Shown here: positions 50,454-58,910 of the stretch, one piece after another | Position numbering within the stretch: the stretch's first letter is position 1 | Layout of the letters: every line of letters starts with the position of its first letter | From: Neobacillus mesonae | Lineage (GTDB): Bacteria; Bacillota; Bacilli; Bacillales; Cytobacillaceae | Reading direction: 5' to 3' | DNA: 64,000 bases | NCBI RefSeq assembly: GCF_023715155.1 | Contig: NZ_JAMBNQ010000002.1 | Location: 186,001 to 250,000 of the forward strand | Notes under the pieces: model-generated | What the model was told of the DNA's origin: nothing | The model's input: only the letters and a program-made list of their open reading frames with translations | Database searches by the model: none | Position numbers and translations under genes: made by a program

Positions 50454-50497
50454 ACACGCGCAAGAGCCCTCGGAACAAGCGCAGCTTTTTTAATAAA

Positions 50498-50533
50498 AAA
50501 AAAGAGTTGTGGACTACATCCTCAACTCTTTCA
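50498..50533. terminator. Bidirectional terminator between marR and the CarD-type gene
   Basis: AAGAGTTG pairs with CAACTCTT; the minus strand has a long T run, the plus strand a short one. Confidence 0.75.
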
Positions 50534-50538
50534 TGCCA

Positions 50539-51033
50539 TTATGCTTTTATCATATTGTTGACTTGTTCCGAAATATTTTCTAATGTGGTATCTAACGTCA
50601 TAGCCATTTCTTGAAATAATAGATGTTGAATGGGTTCTAATATTTTGCGGTCTTGCTCATGCATTTTTTTATTGTCCAAACTTAACTCCAATTCTTTTCT
50701 CAATAAGGTGTTGGTAATTTGGGCAATTTCCATGCGGTCGCCAGCTTTTATCTTATCGTGGTATTGACTGTATCGTTGTTTTGAATTTTCAATCCACTTT
50801 ACCCCAGGCTGTTTAAACGATTGTAAAATTTCCTCAGCCTCTGCCTGATCCATCATCTCCAGCATCACGACTTTATCGCTGTCCACTGGTACACTAATGG
50901 TTAAAGTAGACTGTTCAAGAGGATGTAAAACATAATATTTTCTGGTTACATTGGAAATTGTCTTTTCACATATATCATCAATTCTGCTCAAACCATGCAC
51001 TGAATAAATAATGACATCTCCAACATTAAACAT
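50539..51033 (-). CDS. CarD-family transcriptional regulator
   Basis: A 164-aa protein. The N-terminal RNA-polymerase-interacting Tudor-like domain begins MFNVGDVIIYSVHGLSRIDD, and an all-helical C-terminal domain follows. CarD/CdnL proteins bind the beta subunit and stabilise promoter complexes. ATG 51033 lies about 8 nt from AAGGGGC; GTG 51039 is too close. Its promoter (TTGACA, 17 bp, TATACT at 51080-51085) overlaps the MarR-type operator. Confidence 0.87.
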   Translation of the reverse strand: MFNVGDVIIYSVHGLSRIDDICEKTISNVTRKYYVLHPLEQSTLTISVPVDSDKVVMLEMMDQAEAEEILQSFKQPGVKWIENSKQRYSQYHDKIKAGDRMEIAQITNTLLRKELELSLDNKKMHEQDRKILEPIQHLLFQEMAMTLDTTLENISEQVNNMIKA

Positions 51034-51079
51034 TGCCACAGCCCCTTATATATATATATTGTAAACCTAGTTTACTACT

Positions 51080-51141
51080 AGTATAACCCTATTTTTGTCA
51101 ATTGTCAACCTTGTTGACAATGAGAAACGGGTTCCTATATA
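51080..51141. promoter_or_regulatory. Second copy of the operator with divergent promoters (carD/small gene)
   Basis: TGTCAAC-CTT-GTTGACA at 51103-51119 repeats the 7-bp arms of 49945 with another centre. To the left, TTGACA-17-TATACT drives the CarD-type gene. To the right, TTGACA (51114-51119)-16-TATATA drives the small gene at 51177. Confidence 0.82.
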
Positions 51142-51176
51142 GTAAAAAGGGTGATTTTTAATAGGAGATGTAAGAA

Positions 51177-51443
51177 ATGGACATGGAAAAAGAAGAACAT
51201 GACGGGGGTTCTGAACCTGTCATTCCATTCGAAATGGGAGAAAAAGTAAAGATAAAAAAAGTTGAAAGTGAACTAAAACAAAAAATGGAGCCAGAGGATT
51301 ACTATTATTTAAAAGGCTTTGAAAATAAAGTGGGGACAATCAGCGAACAAAAGAGAAATCAATTAGGCATCTGCTCGTATAGAGTCGATTTTGACGAAAA
51401 GCACTTTGGCTATTTTTATGGCAAGGATTTAATTGAAATATAG
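51177..51443 (+). CDS. Small protein of unknown function
   Basis: An 88-aa charged, soluble protein: an acidic head (MDMEKEEHDGGSEPVIPFEM), then GEKVKIKKVESELKQ and a C-terminal VGTISEQKRNQLGICSYRVD plus FGYFYGKDLIEI. The last part looks like a small beta-barrel (KOW or SH3-like), but no family is recognised. ATG 51177 follows TAGGAG. It is divergent from the CarD-type gene and shares its operator. Confidence 0.7.
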   Translation: MDMEKEEHDGGSEPVIPFEMGEKVKIKKVESELKQKMEPEDYYYLKGFENKVGTISEQKRNQLGICSYRVDFDEKHFGYFYGKDLIEI

Positions 51444-51484
51444 TAATAATTAAAGGAACCAATAAAAAAGGTGCACTGCGCGGA

Positions 51485-52190
51485 CTATGGGCAAGTTAAA
51501 GAGCGCGGAAGAATAAAAAAAGGGCCTCCGCGCGCGCTAAGAAAAGGTTAAAGAGCGCGGAAGAATAAAAAAAGGGCCTCCGCGCGCGCTAAGAACAGGT
51601 TAAAGAGCGCGCAAGAATAAAAAAGGGAACCCCATGCGCCCTAAGAGCAAGTTAAAGAGCGCGGTAGAATAAAAAAAGGAACCCCGCGCGCGCTAAGAAA
51701 AGGTTAAAGAGCGCGGAAGAATAAAAAAAGAGCTCCCGCGCGTACTAAGAACAGGTTAAAGAGCGCGGAAGAATAAAAAAAGGATCGCCGCGCGTACTAA
51801 GAACAAGTTAAAGAGCGCGGAAGAATAAAAAAGGAAGCGCCGCGCGTACTAAGAGCAAGTTAAAGAGCGCGCAAGAATAAAAAAGAGTCCCCCACGCGTA
51901 CTAAGAGCAAGTTAAAGAGCGCGGAAGAATAAAAAAAGGGTAGCCGCGCGCGCTAAGAACAGGTTAAAGAGCGCGTGAGAATAAAAAAAGGATCGCCGCG
52001 CGCGTACTAAGAGCAAGTTAAAGAGCGCGGAAGAATAAAAAAAGGGTAGCCGCGCGCGCTAAGAACAGGTTAAAGAGCGCGGAAGAATAACAAAAGAGCC
52101 CCCGCGCGCCCTAAGAAAAGGTTAAAGAGCGCGCAAGAATAGAAAAGGAGGCGCCAATCGCATCATGAACACTTCAAAGAGCGCAATAGA
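51485..52190. repeat. 52-bp GC/AT-alternating tandem array, family B
   Basis: Thirteen units anchored on GTTAAAGAGCGC begin at 51495 and repeat every 52 bp (one step of 54) to 52121; a decayed 14th lies at 52173. The unit is GTTAAAGAGCGCGGAAGAAT, then AAAAAAAGGGCCTCCGCGCG, then CGCTAAGAAAAG. AGCGCG and CGCGCT arms can form a hairpin in every unit. The array fills the gap between two convergent genes. No reading frame in it looks real. Confidence 0.95.
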
Positions 52191-52276
52191 CCAACATCGT
52201 TACTGCTCCGCGCACTATGATCATCCCTCAAGGTACATATTCCTCAGAGACAAACTCCGTCTTCCTGCAGATCAGA

Positions 52277-52813
52277 TTATCTTTTATTTGCCTTCTGCCA
52301 CTCACTCTCAAGAATACTCATTTCCCATTGATTCCAATAGTCGTCGCCGATTTTACTGGAATCCCGCAGTAACCCTTCTTTGACAAAACCAGCTTTTTCG
52401 TAGCAGGCGATAGCGGGAGTATTGAAGTCAAACACACCTAAGCTGACCCGGTGCATGTGCAGTTCATCGAATGCAATTTTTAGGATTTCGTTGATCATTT
52501 GCCGGCCGATGCCTTTTCCTCTTGCATTTTCATCCCCAACTAAAACTTTCCCCACTCTAGCGGAACGGTGCTTTCTATCAATTCTTCCTAAAGAAATGTG
52601 ACCGACAACATTTCCCGTCTCGTCATCTACCACTTTAAATATCAAGGTATCTGAATTATCATGATTGGCATTCATGATATATTTTTCTAACTGGCTCTCC
52701 GTTAAGGGATATTCAAATGCAGGGCCAGACCATTGAAGCAGGAATTCAGGTGATTCAACCCAATGGATGAGCTGCTGAAAATCAGATCGTTCAAAGTATT
52801 TTAGTTCAATCAT
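52277..52813 (-). CDS. GNAT acetyltransferase, RimJ/RimL type
   Basis: A 178-aa acetyltransferase. The acetyl-CoA motif VGDENARGKGIGRQMI is near residues 94-109. VSLGVFDFNTPAIACYEKAG and FVKEGLLRDSSKIGDDYW follow as usual. ATG 52813 is chosen since AGAGGAG is 7 nt upstream; ATG 52819 is directly next to that site. Substrate unknown. Its 3' end faces the 52-bp array. Confidence 0.88.
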   Translation of the reverse strand: MIELKYFERSDFQQLIHWVESPEFLLQWSGPAFEYPLTESQLEKYIMNANHDNSDTLIFKVVDDETGNVVGHISLGRIDRKHRSARVGKVLVGDENARGKGIGRQMINEILKIAFDELHMHRVSLGVFDFNTPAIACYEKAGFVKEGLLRDSSKIGDDYWNQWEMSILESEWQKANKR

Positions 52814-52870
52814 TGCCATTCTCCTCTTTTTATTTTTAGTTTACTATATAGGATGTCCTTGGAAACTTAT

Positions 52871-52962
52871 TTTGGCAATTTTTCGAGGCGTTATGGTTAT
52901 TTTTAAATAGGTTTTGGCTATTTTTTAAGCCTTTTGGCTATATTCCAATCCCGTTTAGCCGA
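52871..52962. repeat. Short-period (about 20.5 bp) array, family E, inverted
   Basis: TTTTGGCTATTTT-like cores have their GG at 52874, 52895, 52916 and 52936, with a final TTTAGCC near 52954 (steps 21, 21, 20, 20-21). This is the reverse complement of the CAGCCAAAAC array at 5655. Confidence 0.65.
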
Positions 52963-52979
52963 AAATACACTTTATAGAA

Positions 52980-53034
52980 AAAAACCTCAGCACACCCAGC
53001 AATGAAAATTTCGTCGCTAAGTATACTGAGGATT
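52980..53034 (-). terminator. Terminator of the tenA-ykoEDC operon
   Basis: On the minus strand, CCTCAG and CTGAGG arms enclose a GC-paired loop, and the 3' side ends in seven T residues. Confidence 0.75.
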
Positions 53035-53038
53035 CCCC

Positions 53039-53782
53039 TTATAAAACGAAACCTGCCATCCACACCCCAAAAACTACAACCATCAAACCAATGAAATAAA
53101 CAAAATCTTTCCCCGCAAGTTTGGTTGTTTGATAGTACGTCCGGTCTCTGCTGCCGGTAAATCCGCGCGCTTCCATGGCGATGGCGATCCGTTCCGATTT
53201 TCGAATCCCCTGGGTGAAGAGGGGCAGGGAGTATCTGGCAAAGGCTTTCCAGCTGTTTTTCTGCTTGTATCCGCGAATCTTATGGGCGGCTTTCATTTGG
53301 CTGAGTTCGGATTGGAACAGGGGAATGAAACGAAATCCTGCTAGTAACCCGTACGCCCATTTAGGTGAAAGCCTGCATTGATGAATCAGGCTCATGATGA
53401 ACGAGGTTAAATCGGTGGTCGATGTGAATAATAGACCATATGTAACGAACCCCAGCATCCGTAAGGAAATCGTCAGACCATGACTGACGCTCTCTTTCGT
53501 GACATGAAACCAGGCCCAGCTCCAGATTGTTTCTTCACCTTTCCCAAATGCAGCCATCATCCAAAAAATCATCACAAAAAAGCCAAAATAGGGGAGAAGC
53601 CTTTTTAACAAATAAGAAATTCTCCAACCGCCAATCGAAATTCCAATGGCCACAGCAAGCAGCCAGATAGCGAGTGTCTCTCTAAAATCCGAGATGGCCA
53701 TTAGCATAAACATCACGAGCAGGTGGGCAAACAGCTTGCAGGCAGGATTTAGAGATGACAGCCAGGAATGATTTCCTTTCAT
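53039..53782 (-). CDS. ykoC: ECF transporter transmembrane subunit, YkoC-like
   Basis: A 247-aa EcfT-type protein with about five helices. The cytoplasmic coupling motifs are AHKIRGY and AMEARGFTGSRDR, which contact the ATPases. ATG 53782 overlaps the ykoD stop by 4 nt; the longer open frame upstream is the ykoD region in another frame. It works with YkoE and YkoD to import a thiamine precursor, reported for B. subtilis as hydroxymethylpyrimidine or thiamine. Confidence 0.88.
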   Translation of the reverse strand: MKGNHSWLSSLNPACKLFAHLLVMFMLMAISDFRETLAIWLLAVAIGISIGGWRISYLLKRLLPYFGFFVMIFWMMAAFGKGEETIWSWAWFHVTKESVSHGLTISLRMLGFVTYGLLFTSTTDLTSFIMSLIHQCRLSPKWAYGLLAGFRFIPLFQSELSQMKAAHKIRGYKQKNSWKAFARYSLPLFTQGIRKSERIAIAMEARGFTGSRDRTYYQTTKLAGKDFVYFIGLMVVVFGVWMAGFVL

Positions 53783-55368
53783 ACAAGACTCAGCTCCTTT
53801 CTTGCATGAACTAACTTGTAATGAAGAGGAGGGACCAACGAACTGTCCTCCAGCAGCACCTCGTTCATAAATAATGAATAAGGGGTGCCGTAATAAGCTG
53901 CTTTTCCATTTTTTAAAAGCAGAACTTTGTCTGAACATTGATCCACTAGATTCATATCATGGGTCACCATAATGATGGTGGTGCCTTGTGCCTGCCTTTC
54001 CTTTAATTTTTTAATCAGTTCCTTCGCCGTTTTTTCATCCTGGCCAAAAGTGGGCTCATCCAGCAATAATACATCCTGGTCAAACAATAACATCGTTGCC
54101 ACACTTAATCGCCGTTTCTGGCCGAGACTCAAGGTGAAAGGGTGGGCATCACGATGGGCCTCTAGTCCAAATTCCCGCAGCAGCTGATGGGTTTTCTCCT
54201 GAATCTGTTCTTCCGTCCAATTTCGCTGGCGGCCGCCAAAGGCGATTTCTTCAAAGACCATATCGGCAATAAATTGCAGTTCCGGGTTTTGAAATACAAA
54301 TCCGGCCTTCTCATACAGCTCCACATCCGGCCATTTAGAGAGTTCTTTTTCTAAAAAGTAAATCTTTCCCTTTCTCAAAGATTCTAAGCGGGCCAGACTT
54401 TTTAAAAATGTACTTTTACCGCTGCCATTTTTTCCGACAATCGAAATCCATTCTCCTTTATGAATGGTAAGATTGAGATCTTGAACAATAGCTTTTTTAC
54501 CATAACCGATTGTCGCGTCTTCTACCCGAATCATCGGGTTTCCTCCTACAAAACGATGTTCCTCTGATCGTGTCTCTATGAATCTTGTAAGCTCAGCAGA
54601 TACGGGATGGTCATGATTCTCCACCACATCATTCCATTTCACAGGGAAAAGCTTTGGCCGCCAAATTCCGGCCTCCTTGATCTCCGCATCGAATTCCCTC
54701 AATACTTCTTCAGGTTTGCCGCTGCCAATCATCCGGCCGTCTTTATTCAAAAGAATGACCCGGTCCATCCATTCAATACAGCCATCCAGCACATGTTCGA
54801 CAAATACCATCGTTTGGCCGGTCTGCCGGGAGAGGTTCTTTAACAACTCAAAGATTTCTATTCTCCCTTGAGGATCAAGCTGTGCCGTTGGTTCGTCAAA
54901 AAACAAGACTTCCGGATCCAGCGCCAATATGCAGGCGAGTGCCAACCGCTGCTTCATCCCGCCGGAAAGTGACTCAATGGATGTTCGTTTATCGATGTTC
55001 AACCCTGCTTTATCCATGACGTCTGAAATCATCTCATCCATCTTCCCGCGCGGAATCCTCCGATTTTCCAGGCTGAAGGCAATTTCTTCGTCTACATGAA
55101 GCATGCAAAATTGCGAATCAGGGTCCTGGAACATCACACCGGCACGTTCCCTGCGTACGACTTCACCTGTCACTTCTGCATCCAAAAATTCCGGAATAAT
55201 CCCTGAAAGGGCGGAAATTAACGTCGATTTTCCGCAGCCGCTGGGTCCTAAAATTAATAGTTTTTCACCAGGGTGGATCGATAAGGTAATGTCATCGACA
55301 ATCTTTTTGCGATGCTGGTAAAAACGAACAGAAAGATGATTACAGCCCAGATACATATTCGTCTGCAT
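53779..55368 (-). CDS. ykoD: ECF transporter duplicated ATPase, YkoD-like
   Basis: A 529-aa fusion of two ABC ATPase domains. Domain 1: Walker A GPSGCGKST, signature LSGGMKQR, Walker B ILALDPEVLFFDEPT. Domain 2 (from about residue 280): Walker A GKNGSGKST, a modified signature LSLGQKRR, Walker B LLDEPTFGQ. The order in the operon is tenA, ykoE, ykoD, ykoC, with overlaps at each junction. ATG 55368 or 55356 are both possible. Confidence 0.93.
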   Translation of the reverse strand: MQTNMYLGCNHLSVRFYQHRKKIVDDITLSIHPGEKLLILGPSGCGKSTLISALSGIIPEFLDAEVTGEVVRRERAGVMFQDPDSQFCMLHVDEEIAFSLENRRIPRGKMDEMISDVMDKAGLNIDKRTSIESLSGGMKQRLALACILALDPEVLFFDEPTAQLDPQGRIEIFELLKNLSRQTGQTMVFVEHVLDGCIEWMDRVILLNKDGRMIGSGKPEEVLREFDAEIKEAGIWRPKLFPVKWNDVVENHDHPVSAELTRFIETRSEEHRFVGGNPMIRVEDATIGYGKKAIVQDLNLTIHKGEWISIVGKNGSGKSTFLKSLARLESLRKGKIYFLEKELSKWPDVELYEKAGFVFQNPELQFIADMVFEEIAFGGRQRNWTEEQIQEKTHQLLREFGLEAHRDAHPFTLSLGQKRRLSVATMLLFDQDVLLLDEPTFGQDEKTAKELIKKLKERQAQGTTIIMVTHDMNLVDQCSDKVLLLKNGKAAYYGTPYSLFMNEVLLEDSSLVPPLHYKLVHARKELSLV

Positions 55369-55936
55369 GGCCTTGTTTTCTTCTTTCCTTCATGATTTCG
55401 TATTGGTCCAGCACGCCTGTTTTGACAAGAGATCCCACAACCACTTTGGCCAGCAGGCCGCCAAGCAGGATGCCGCTGATTACTTGAATTACTAAGGTTG
55501 ATACCAATACTTCAGCAGTGTAATAGCTAAAGCCGTTGGCCAGCAGGTTATAGGCCATGCTGCCGCAAGCGGCTAAGGCGCCTGAGAGCATTAACACTGA
55601 TACGTGATAGCGTTTGTACCGGAACAGGGCAAAGGCAATTTCTGCTCCAATGCCTTGAAAAACACCCACCATAAGAGCGGATAACCCGAAATGGCTGCCG
55701 GTTAGTAATTCAACCGCTGCAGCGGCGGTCTCTGATATGAATGCTGCGCCGGGTTTTCGGATAATGCAGGCAGTAATAGGGCTGGCAATCACCCAAATGC
55801 CAAACATAAAATGCGCACCCATCGGTCCGACAAGGGCAGAAATCGGAATCCATAGTGTCGACCAGCCTAAATAAATGACTCCGCAGGCCACGGCTAAAAT
55901 GACAGTAAGGACAATCTCTTTCATTTTCCATTTCAT
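55340..55936 (-). CDS. ykoE: ECF transporter substrate-binding subunit, YkoE-like
   Basis: A 198-aa S-component with about five helices that binds the substrate. It contains GPMGAHFMFGIWVIASPITA and PGAAFISETAAAAVELLTGS, typical of YkoE. ATG 55936 overlaps the tenA stop by ATGA; upstream codons in frame are tenA overlap. It ends inside the first codons of ykoD. Confidence 0.88.
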   Translation of the reverse strand: MKWKMKEIVLTVILAVACGVIYLGWSTLWIPISALVGPMGAHFMFGIWVIASPITACIIRKPGAAFISETAAAAVELLTGSHFGLSALMVGVFQGIGAEIAFALFRYKRYHVSVLMLSGALAACGSMAYNLLANGFSYYTAEVLVSTLVIQVISGILLGGLLAKVVVGSLVKTGVLDQYEIMKERRKQGHADEYVSGL

Positions 55937-56616
55937 CTTTTCACCAGCTCCAGCCCAACAGGCCATTCTTCCCGTTTGAAGGCCATATCCCAAAATAGGT
56001 ATTCCAGCTGACAGCTTAAGAGGAAGTGCTCCTTCATCTTTGCTTTTTCCTTTTCCGATGCATCCTGGACTAGTTCATCAAGCCGTTTGCAGAACTTTTG
56101 GGTTCCATCCGGCCGGTTTCCGTAAAAATGAATCCATTCATAAAAAGGATGGGAAGGGTCTGGATTGACTTCTTGGATTAACTTTTTGCCAATCTCCCAA
56201 TAGGTCCATGGGCATGGCAGGAGTACAGCCAAAATTTCTGCTAAAGACCCTTCATGGGCAACGGTTAACATATGCCGGATATAATGATGCGAGGAAGGGG
56301 ACAGGGAATACCCTTGTAATTCCTCATAGGAAACACCGGCGGCTTGACAAAAATTATGATGCGGGTGGATTTCACTGTTTAAAATAAAGGCGATCTGCTG
56401 GTTGAACATTTCCATGTCTTCGCGGTTATCACATTTTGACACAGCGATTCCATAGATGCGGATAAAGGAATTTAAATACTCAAAATCCTGCTTCACATAG
56501 TGAATTAATTGTTCCTTTTCCAATTTCCCGTTGGCAATTCCTTGTACAAATGGGTGGTCAAAAATAGCTTGAAAAATCGGTTCTGCCTCTTTCCTTAGTT
56601 CTGCTGAAAAACTCAT
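55933..56616 (-). CDS. tenA: TenA-family aminopyrimidine aminohydrolase
   Basis: A 227-aa helical-bundle protein. TenA releases 4-amino-5-hydroxymethyl-2-methylpyrimidine from degraded thiamine for salvage. The catalytic Cys lies in LLPCPWTYWEIG near residue 137, with a YVKQDFEYL motif near residue 42 and YLFWDMAF at the end. ATG 56616 follows AAGGAGG; the 30 in-frame residues upstream belong to the riboswitch leader. First gene of a TPP-controlled operon. Confidence 0.92.
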   Translation of the reverse strand: MSFSAELRKEAEPIFQAIFDHPFVQGIANGKLEKEQLIHYVKQDFEYLNSFIRIYGIAVSKCDNREDMEMFNQQIAFILNSEIHPHHNFCQAAGVSYEELQGYSLSPSSHHYIRHMLTVAHEGSLAEILAVLLPCPWTYWEIGKKLIQEVNPDPSHPFYEWIHFYGNRPDGTQKFCKRLDELVQDASEKEKAKMKEHFLLSCQLEYLFWDMAFKREEWPVGLELVKR

Positions 56617-56667
56617 CAATATGGCCTCCTTAGAATTTTTTCGCAGAGGGTGAGGAGGCACCCATAT

Positions 56668-56698
56668 AAAAAGCCGCCCCCAAAAATGGAGCGGCGCA
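56668..56698 (-). terminator. Riboswitch terminator before tenA
   Basis: On the minus strand GCCGCTCC pairs with GGGGGCGGC, followed by six T residues, between the TPP aptamer and tenA. It is the likely off-state platform. Confidence 0.8.
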
Positions 56699-56728
56699 AA
56701 TGACAAAATGGACTATTTGAGCTCTGTC

Positions 56729-56821
56729 TCCACTTTCCTCCGCTAGTATGAACTAGATCAGGTTCGAAGGGTCCAAGATTCCAATCTTGTCTCAGCCGTG
56801 CCCACGGCTCCCCCAGTGGTA
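56729..56821 (-). promoter_or_regulatory. TPP (THI-box) riboswitch
   Basis: Read on the minus strand, the segment has the conserved CTGAGA, ACCCTTCGAACCTGATCTAG and GCGGAGGAAAG blocks in order, closed by CCACT/AGTGG. It controls tenA-ykoE-ykoD-ykoC in response to thiamine pyrophosphate. Confidence 0.95.
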
Positions 56822-56884
56822 ACCTATTCATTTGCCTATAACTATACATGACACATTTTGGTAACGTCAATAGGAATTTTGTCA

Positions 56885-57400
56885 TTAATGAAGAAGATTC
56901 AGAATTTTTTTTATTAAGGAGTCCTGATTCGTGTTCTTCTCAGATGTTTCGGAGTCAAGTTCAACTACATACTGAAAGCCATAAAGAAGCAGCGCCCTTA
57001 AAAAGTCGATGCCCAGGTATTGGAACTTGGTCAGCTTATCCAGGTAAAACACCTTAAAATGCTTCACAAATTTTAAACCGCCAAAAAAGATAAAGCAGAT
57101 GTGGAGAATGGTATTAGAAAGTAAAAATAATGGGAACCTGCCAAAAAACAATTTTAAGGCCCAAAGGCTGGATACGAGGTAAGGTCCGAAGTTAAAAAAA
57201 TTCATGCTATCTAAAGGCGGCATCCCTTTGAAAAACCGCCACCATTTTTTCTTTTCACCGTACAAATCCAATGCCTTTGTGAAGGTACTCATAAAGATGG
57301 CGGCCGGAAGATATTTTTTCAATGCATTTCGGCCTAATAATGGCACTGTCAGCCAGGGAAGAATGAGTAAAGCTATGTAAAGTAATTTTGAATTCTTCAT
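56885..57400 (-). CDS. Small multi-pass membrane protein, paralogue 2 of 3
   Basis: A 171-aa protein with about four helices. LKKYLPAAIF, LYGEKKKWWRFFKG, FGPYLVSSLWALKLFFGRF and a C-terminal LLYGFQYVVEL align with the proteins at 57,530 and 35,165. A TAGGAGGAGAT ribosome site precedes ATG 57400. It is divergent from paralogue 3. Function unknown. Confidence 0.78.
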   Translation of the reverse strand: MKNSKLLYIALLILPWLTVPLLGRNALKKYLPAAIFMSTFTKALDLYGEKKKWWRFFKGMPPLDSMNFFNFGPYLVSSLWALKLFFGRFPLFLLSNTILHICFIFFGGLKFVKHFKVFYLDKLTKFQYLGIDFLRALLLYGFQYVVELDSETSEKNTNQDSLIKKILNLLH

Positions 57401-57529
57401 CTTATCTCCTCCTACTAACTTAGATTGTGCATTTTTAGGTCAATTACTCAATGCCTGTAAAAATAGGTGTTTTTTTTGCCAATAGGATACGATAAAAAGA
57501 ACAGAATAAGGGTTTGAGGTGAAGACAAA

Positions 57530-57994
57530 ATGATGAAAAAAAGACATCTAATATTTAATTTAGCCATCATCTTAATTCCATGGGGATCATTGATGTTTAT
57601 TGGTAAACGCAATTTGAAACGTTACTCTTTCGCAGGTATTTTTATTGTGATTTTTGAGATTATCAATCATTTGTATGGGCATAAGCGGCATTGGTGGAAG
57701 TTTTACGATAAGAAGGACGCTTTTTTCAAGGATGAACTTCCTTTTAGTATTGGTCCATATATGCCTGTTTCTTTGTGGCTGCTAAAGTACTCATTTGGCA
57801 GCTTTAAAAAGTTTGTCGTCCTGAATGTGATTTTTGACGGCCTTTTTGCATTTTTGTTTATTGATATCTTCAAAAAAATGAAAATTGTAAGCCTGAACCG
57901 GATTAATCATATTCAATTTTTTATTTATCTGCACTATAAAGCTTATTTACTGTATGGGTTTCAATATTTGGTGGAAAAGCTAAAAAAAATGTAA
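57530..57994 (+). CDS. Small multi-pass membrane protein, paralogue 3 of 3
   Basis: A 154-aa protein with LKRYSFAGIF, LYGHKRHWWKFYDKK, IGPYMPVSLWLLKYSFGSF and LLYGFQYLVEKL, clearly homologous to paralogue 2 along its full length. GAGGTGA lies 8 nt before ATG 57530 (ATG 57533 is also possible). It may form a unit with the CBO0543-type gene that starts 25 nt after its stop. Confidence 0.78.
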   Translation: MMKKRHLIFNLAIILIPWGSLMFIGKRNLKRYSFAGIFIVIFEIINHLYGHKRHWWKFYDKKDAFFKDELPFSIGPYMPVSLWLLKYSFGSFKKFVVLNVIFDGLFAFLFIDIFKKMKIVSLNRINHIQFFIYLHYKAYLLYGFQYLVEKLKKM

Positions 57995-58019
57995 AGTACC
58001 TCTTTTTTTATGGTGAAAT

Positions 58020-58580
58020 ATGAAACGATTAATTGATGATGAAAAACTCAAAAAAGGCAATGAATTTTATGACAGAATTCATCAAGTGGAAGTGGATCAT
58101 TTTCACTATTGGCAGGAAAATATCCTGTGGAATTGGGAGTTTTGGCTTTCAGCTGTCCTCTCCGTTCTGCCGTGGGTGATCTGGTTTATTTTTCGAAAAC
58201 GCGGCAGTGAGGCCAGGCTTCTTTTAGCCGGTTGCTTTGTTTTGATTATCGCTTGCTGGCTGGATTTTATGGGGGTCATTAGTGGACTTTGGTATTATTC
58301 CGGGAAAGTGATGCCGACGATTCCTTCCTTCTTTCCTTGGGACTTTTCCTTATTGCCTGTGATCATGATGCTTTGGCTGCAATATAAACCAAACTTACAT
58401 CCTCTCCTAAAGGCATTTATTTTTTCAGCATTTTCCGCTTTTATTGGAGAACCTTTTTTTGAATGGGTGGGAATGTATTGCACGGAAAAATGGAGCAGCT
58501 TTTATTCTTTTATCATCTATATGGTTATTTATTTACTGGCCCATTGGATTAGCAGGACGAAGGCATTTGATTCGTTATAA
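58020..58580 (+). CDS. CBO0543-family membrane protein
   Basis: A 186-aa protein with a soluble head (residues 1-35, FYDRIHQVEVDHFHYWQENI) and about five helices. FFPWDFSLLPVIMMLWLQYK and FSAFIGEPFFEWVGMY are family-like. The ribosome site is poor (ATGGTGAAATATG), so translation may depend on the gene before it. Function unknown. Confidence 0.75.
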   Translation: MKRLIDDEKLKKGNEFYDRIHQVEVDHFHYWQENILWNWEFWLSAVLSVLPWVIWFIFRKRGSEARLLLAGCFVLIIACWLDFMGVISGLWYYSGKVMPTIPSFFPWDFSLLPVIMMLWLQYKPNLHPLLKAFIFSAFSAFIGEPFFEWVGMYCTEKWSSFYSFIIYMVIYLLAHWISRTKAFDSL

Positions 58581-58675
58581 GATCTATTAATGTTTGGCTG
58601 TAATGGAAAAAAGGTTCATGAATCAGCCTGTTGTTTTTTTCTAAACCTAAAAGAAAAAAGGTGGTGGAAAAGAAC

Positions 58676-58894
58676 ATGATGATTGCATCCATTCTGATAG
58701 GGATTTTATTAGTGGCCAGCCTGGTTTACACCTTTAGAGCAGGCAGGGCAGTCGATGTAAGGAACAGTGAGGTAGATAAAGAAATCAGCGGCACCATTAA
58801 AAAGAACTGGGTGTCCTTAAATCCGATTTTCCTTGCCTATATCATTGGAATTGGGGCCATGCTTCTATATATCGTATACCATATCGTCAGGTAA
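58676..58894 (+). CDS. Small two-helix membrane protein
   Basis: A 72-aa protein with a helix at each end (SILIGILLVASLVYTF and NPIFLAYIIGIGAMLLYIVY) and a polar middle. ATG 58676 follows AAGGTGGTGG at 8 nt; the 15 residues before it in frame are not supported by a ribosome site. No family recognised. A terminator follows. Confidence 0.65.
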   Translation: MMIASILIGILLVASLVYTFRAGRAVDVRNSEVDKEISGTIKKNWVSLNPIFLAYIIGIGAMLLYIVYHIVR

Positions 58895-58910
58895 TAAGGC
58901 TGACTTAATT

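Noticed and set aside
52165..52383. 72-codon plus-strand frame at the end of the 51.5-kb array
   Set aside because: Overlaps the antisense of the GNAT gene and begins in a decayed repeat unit.
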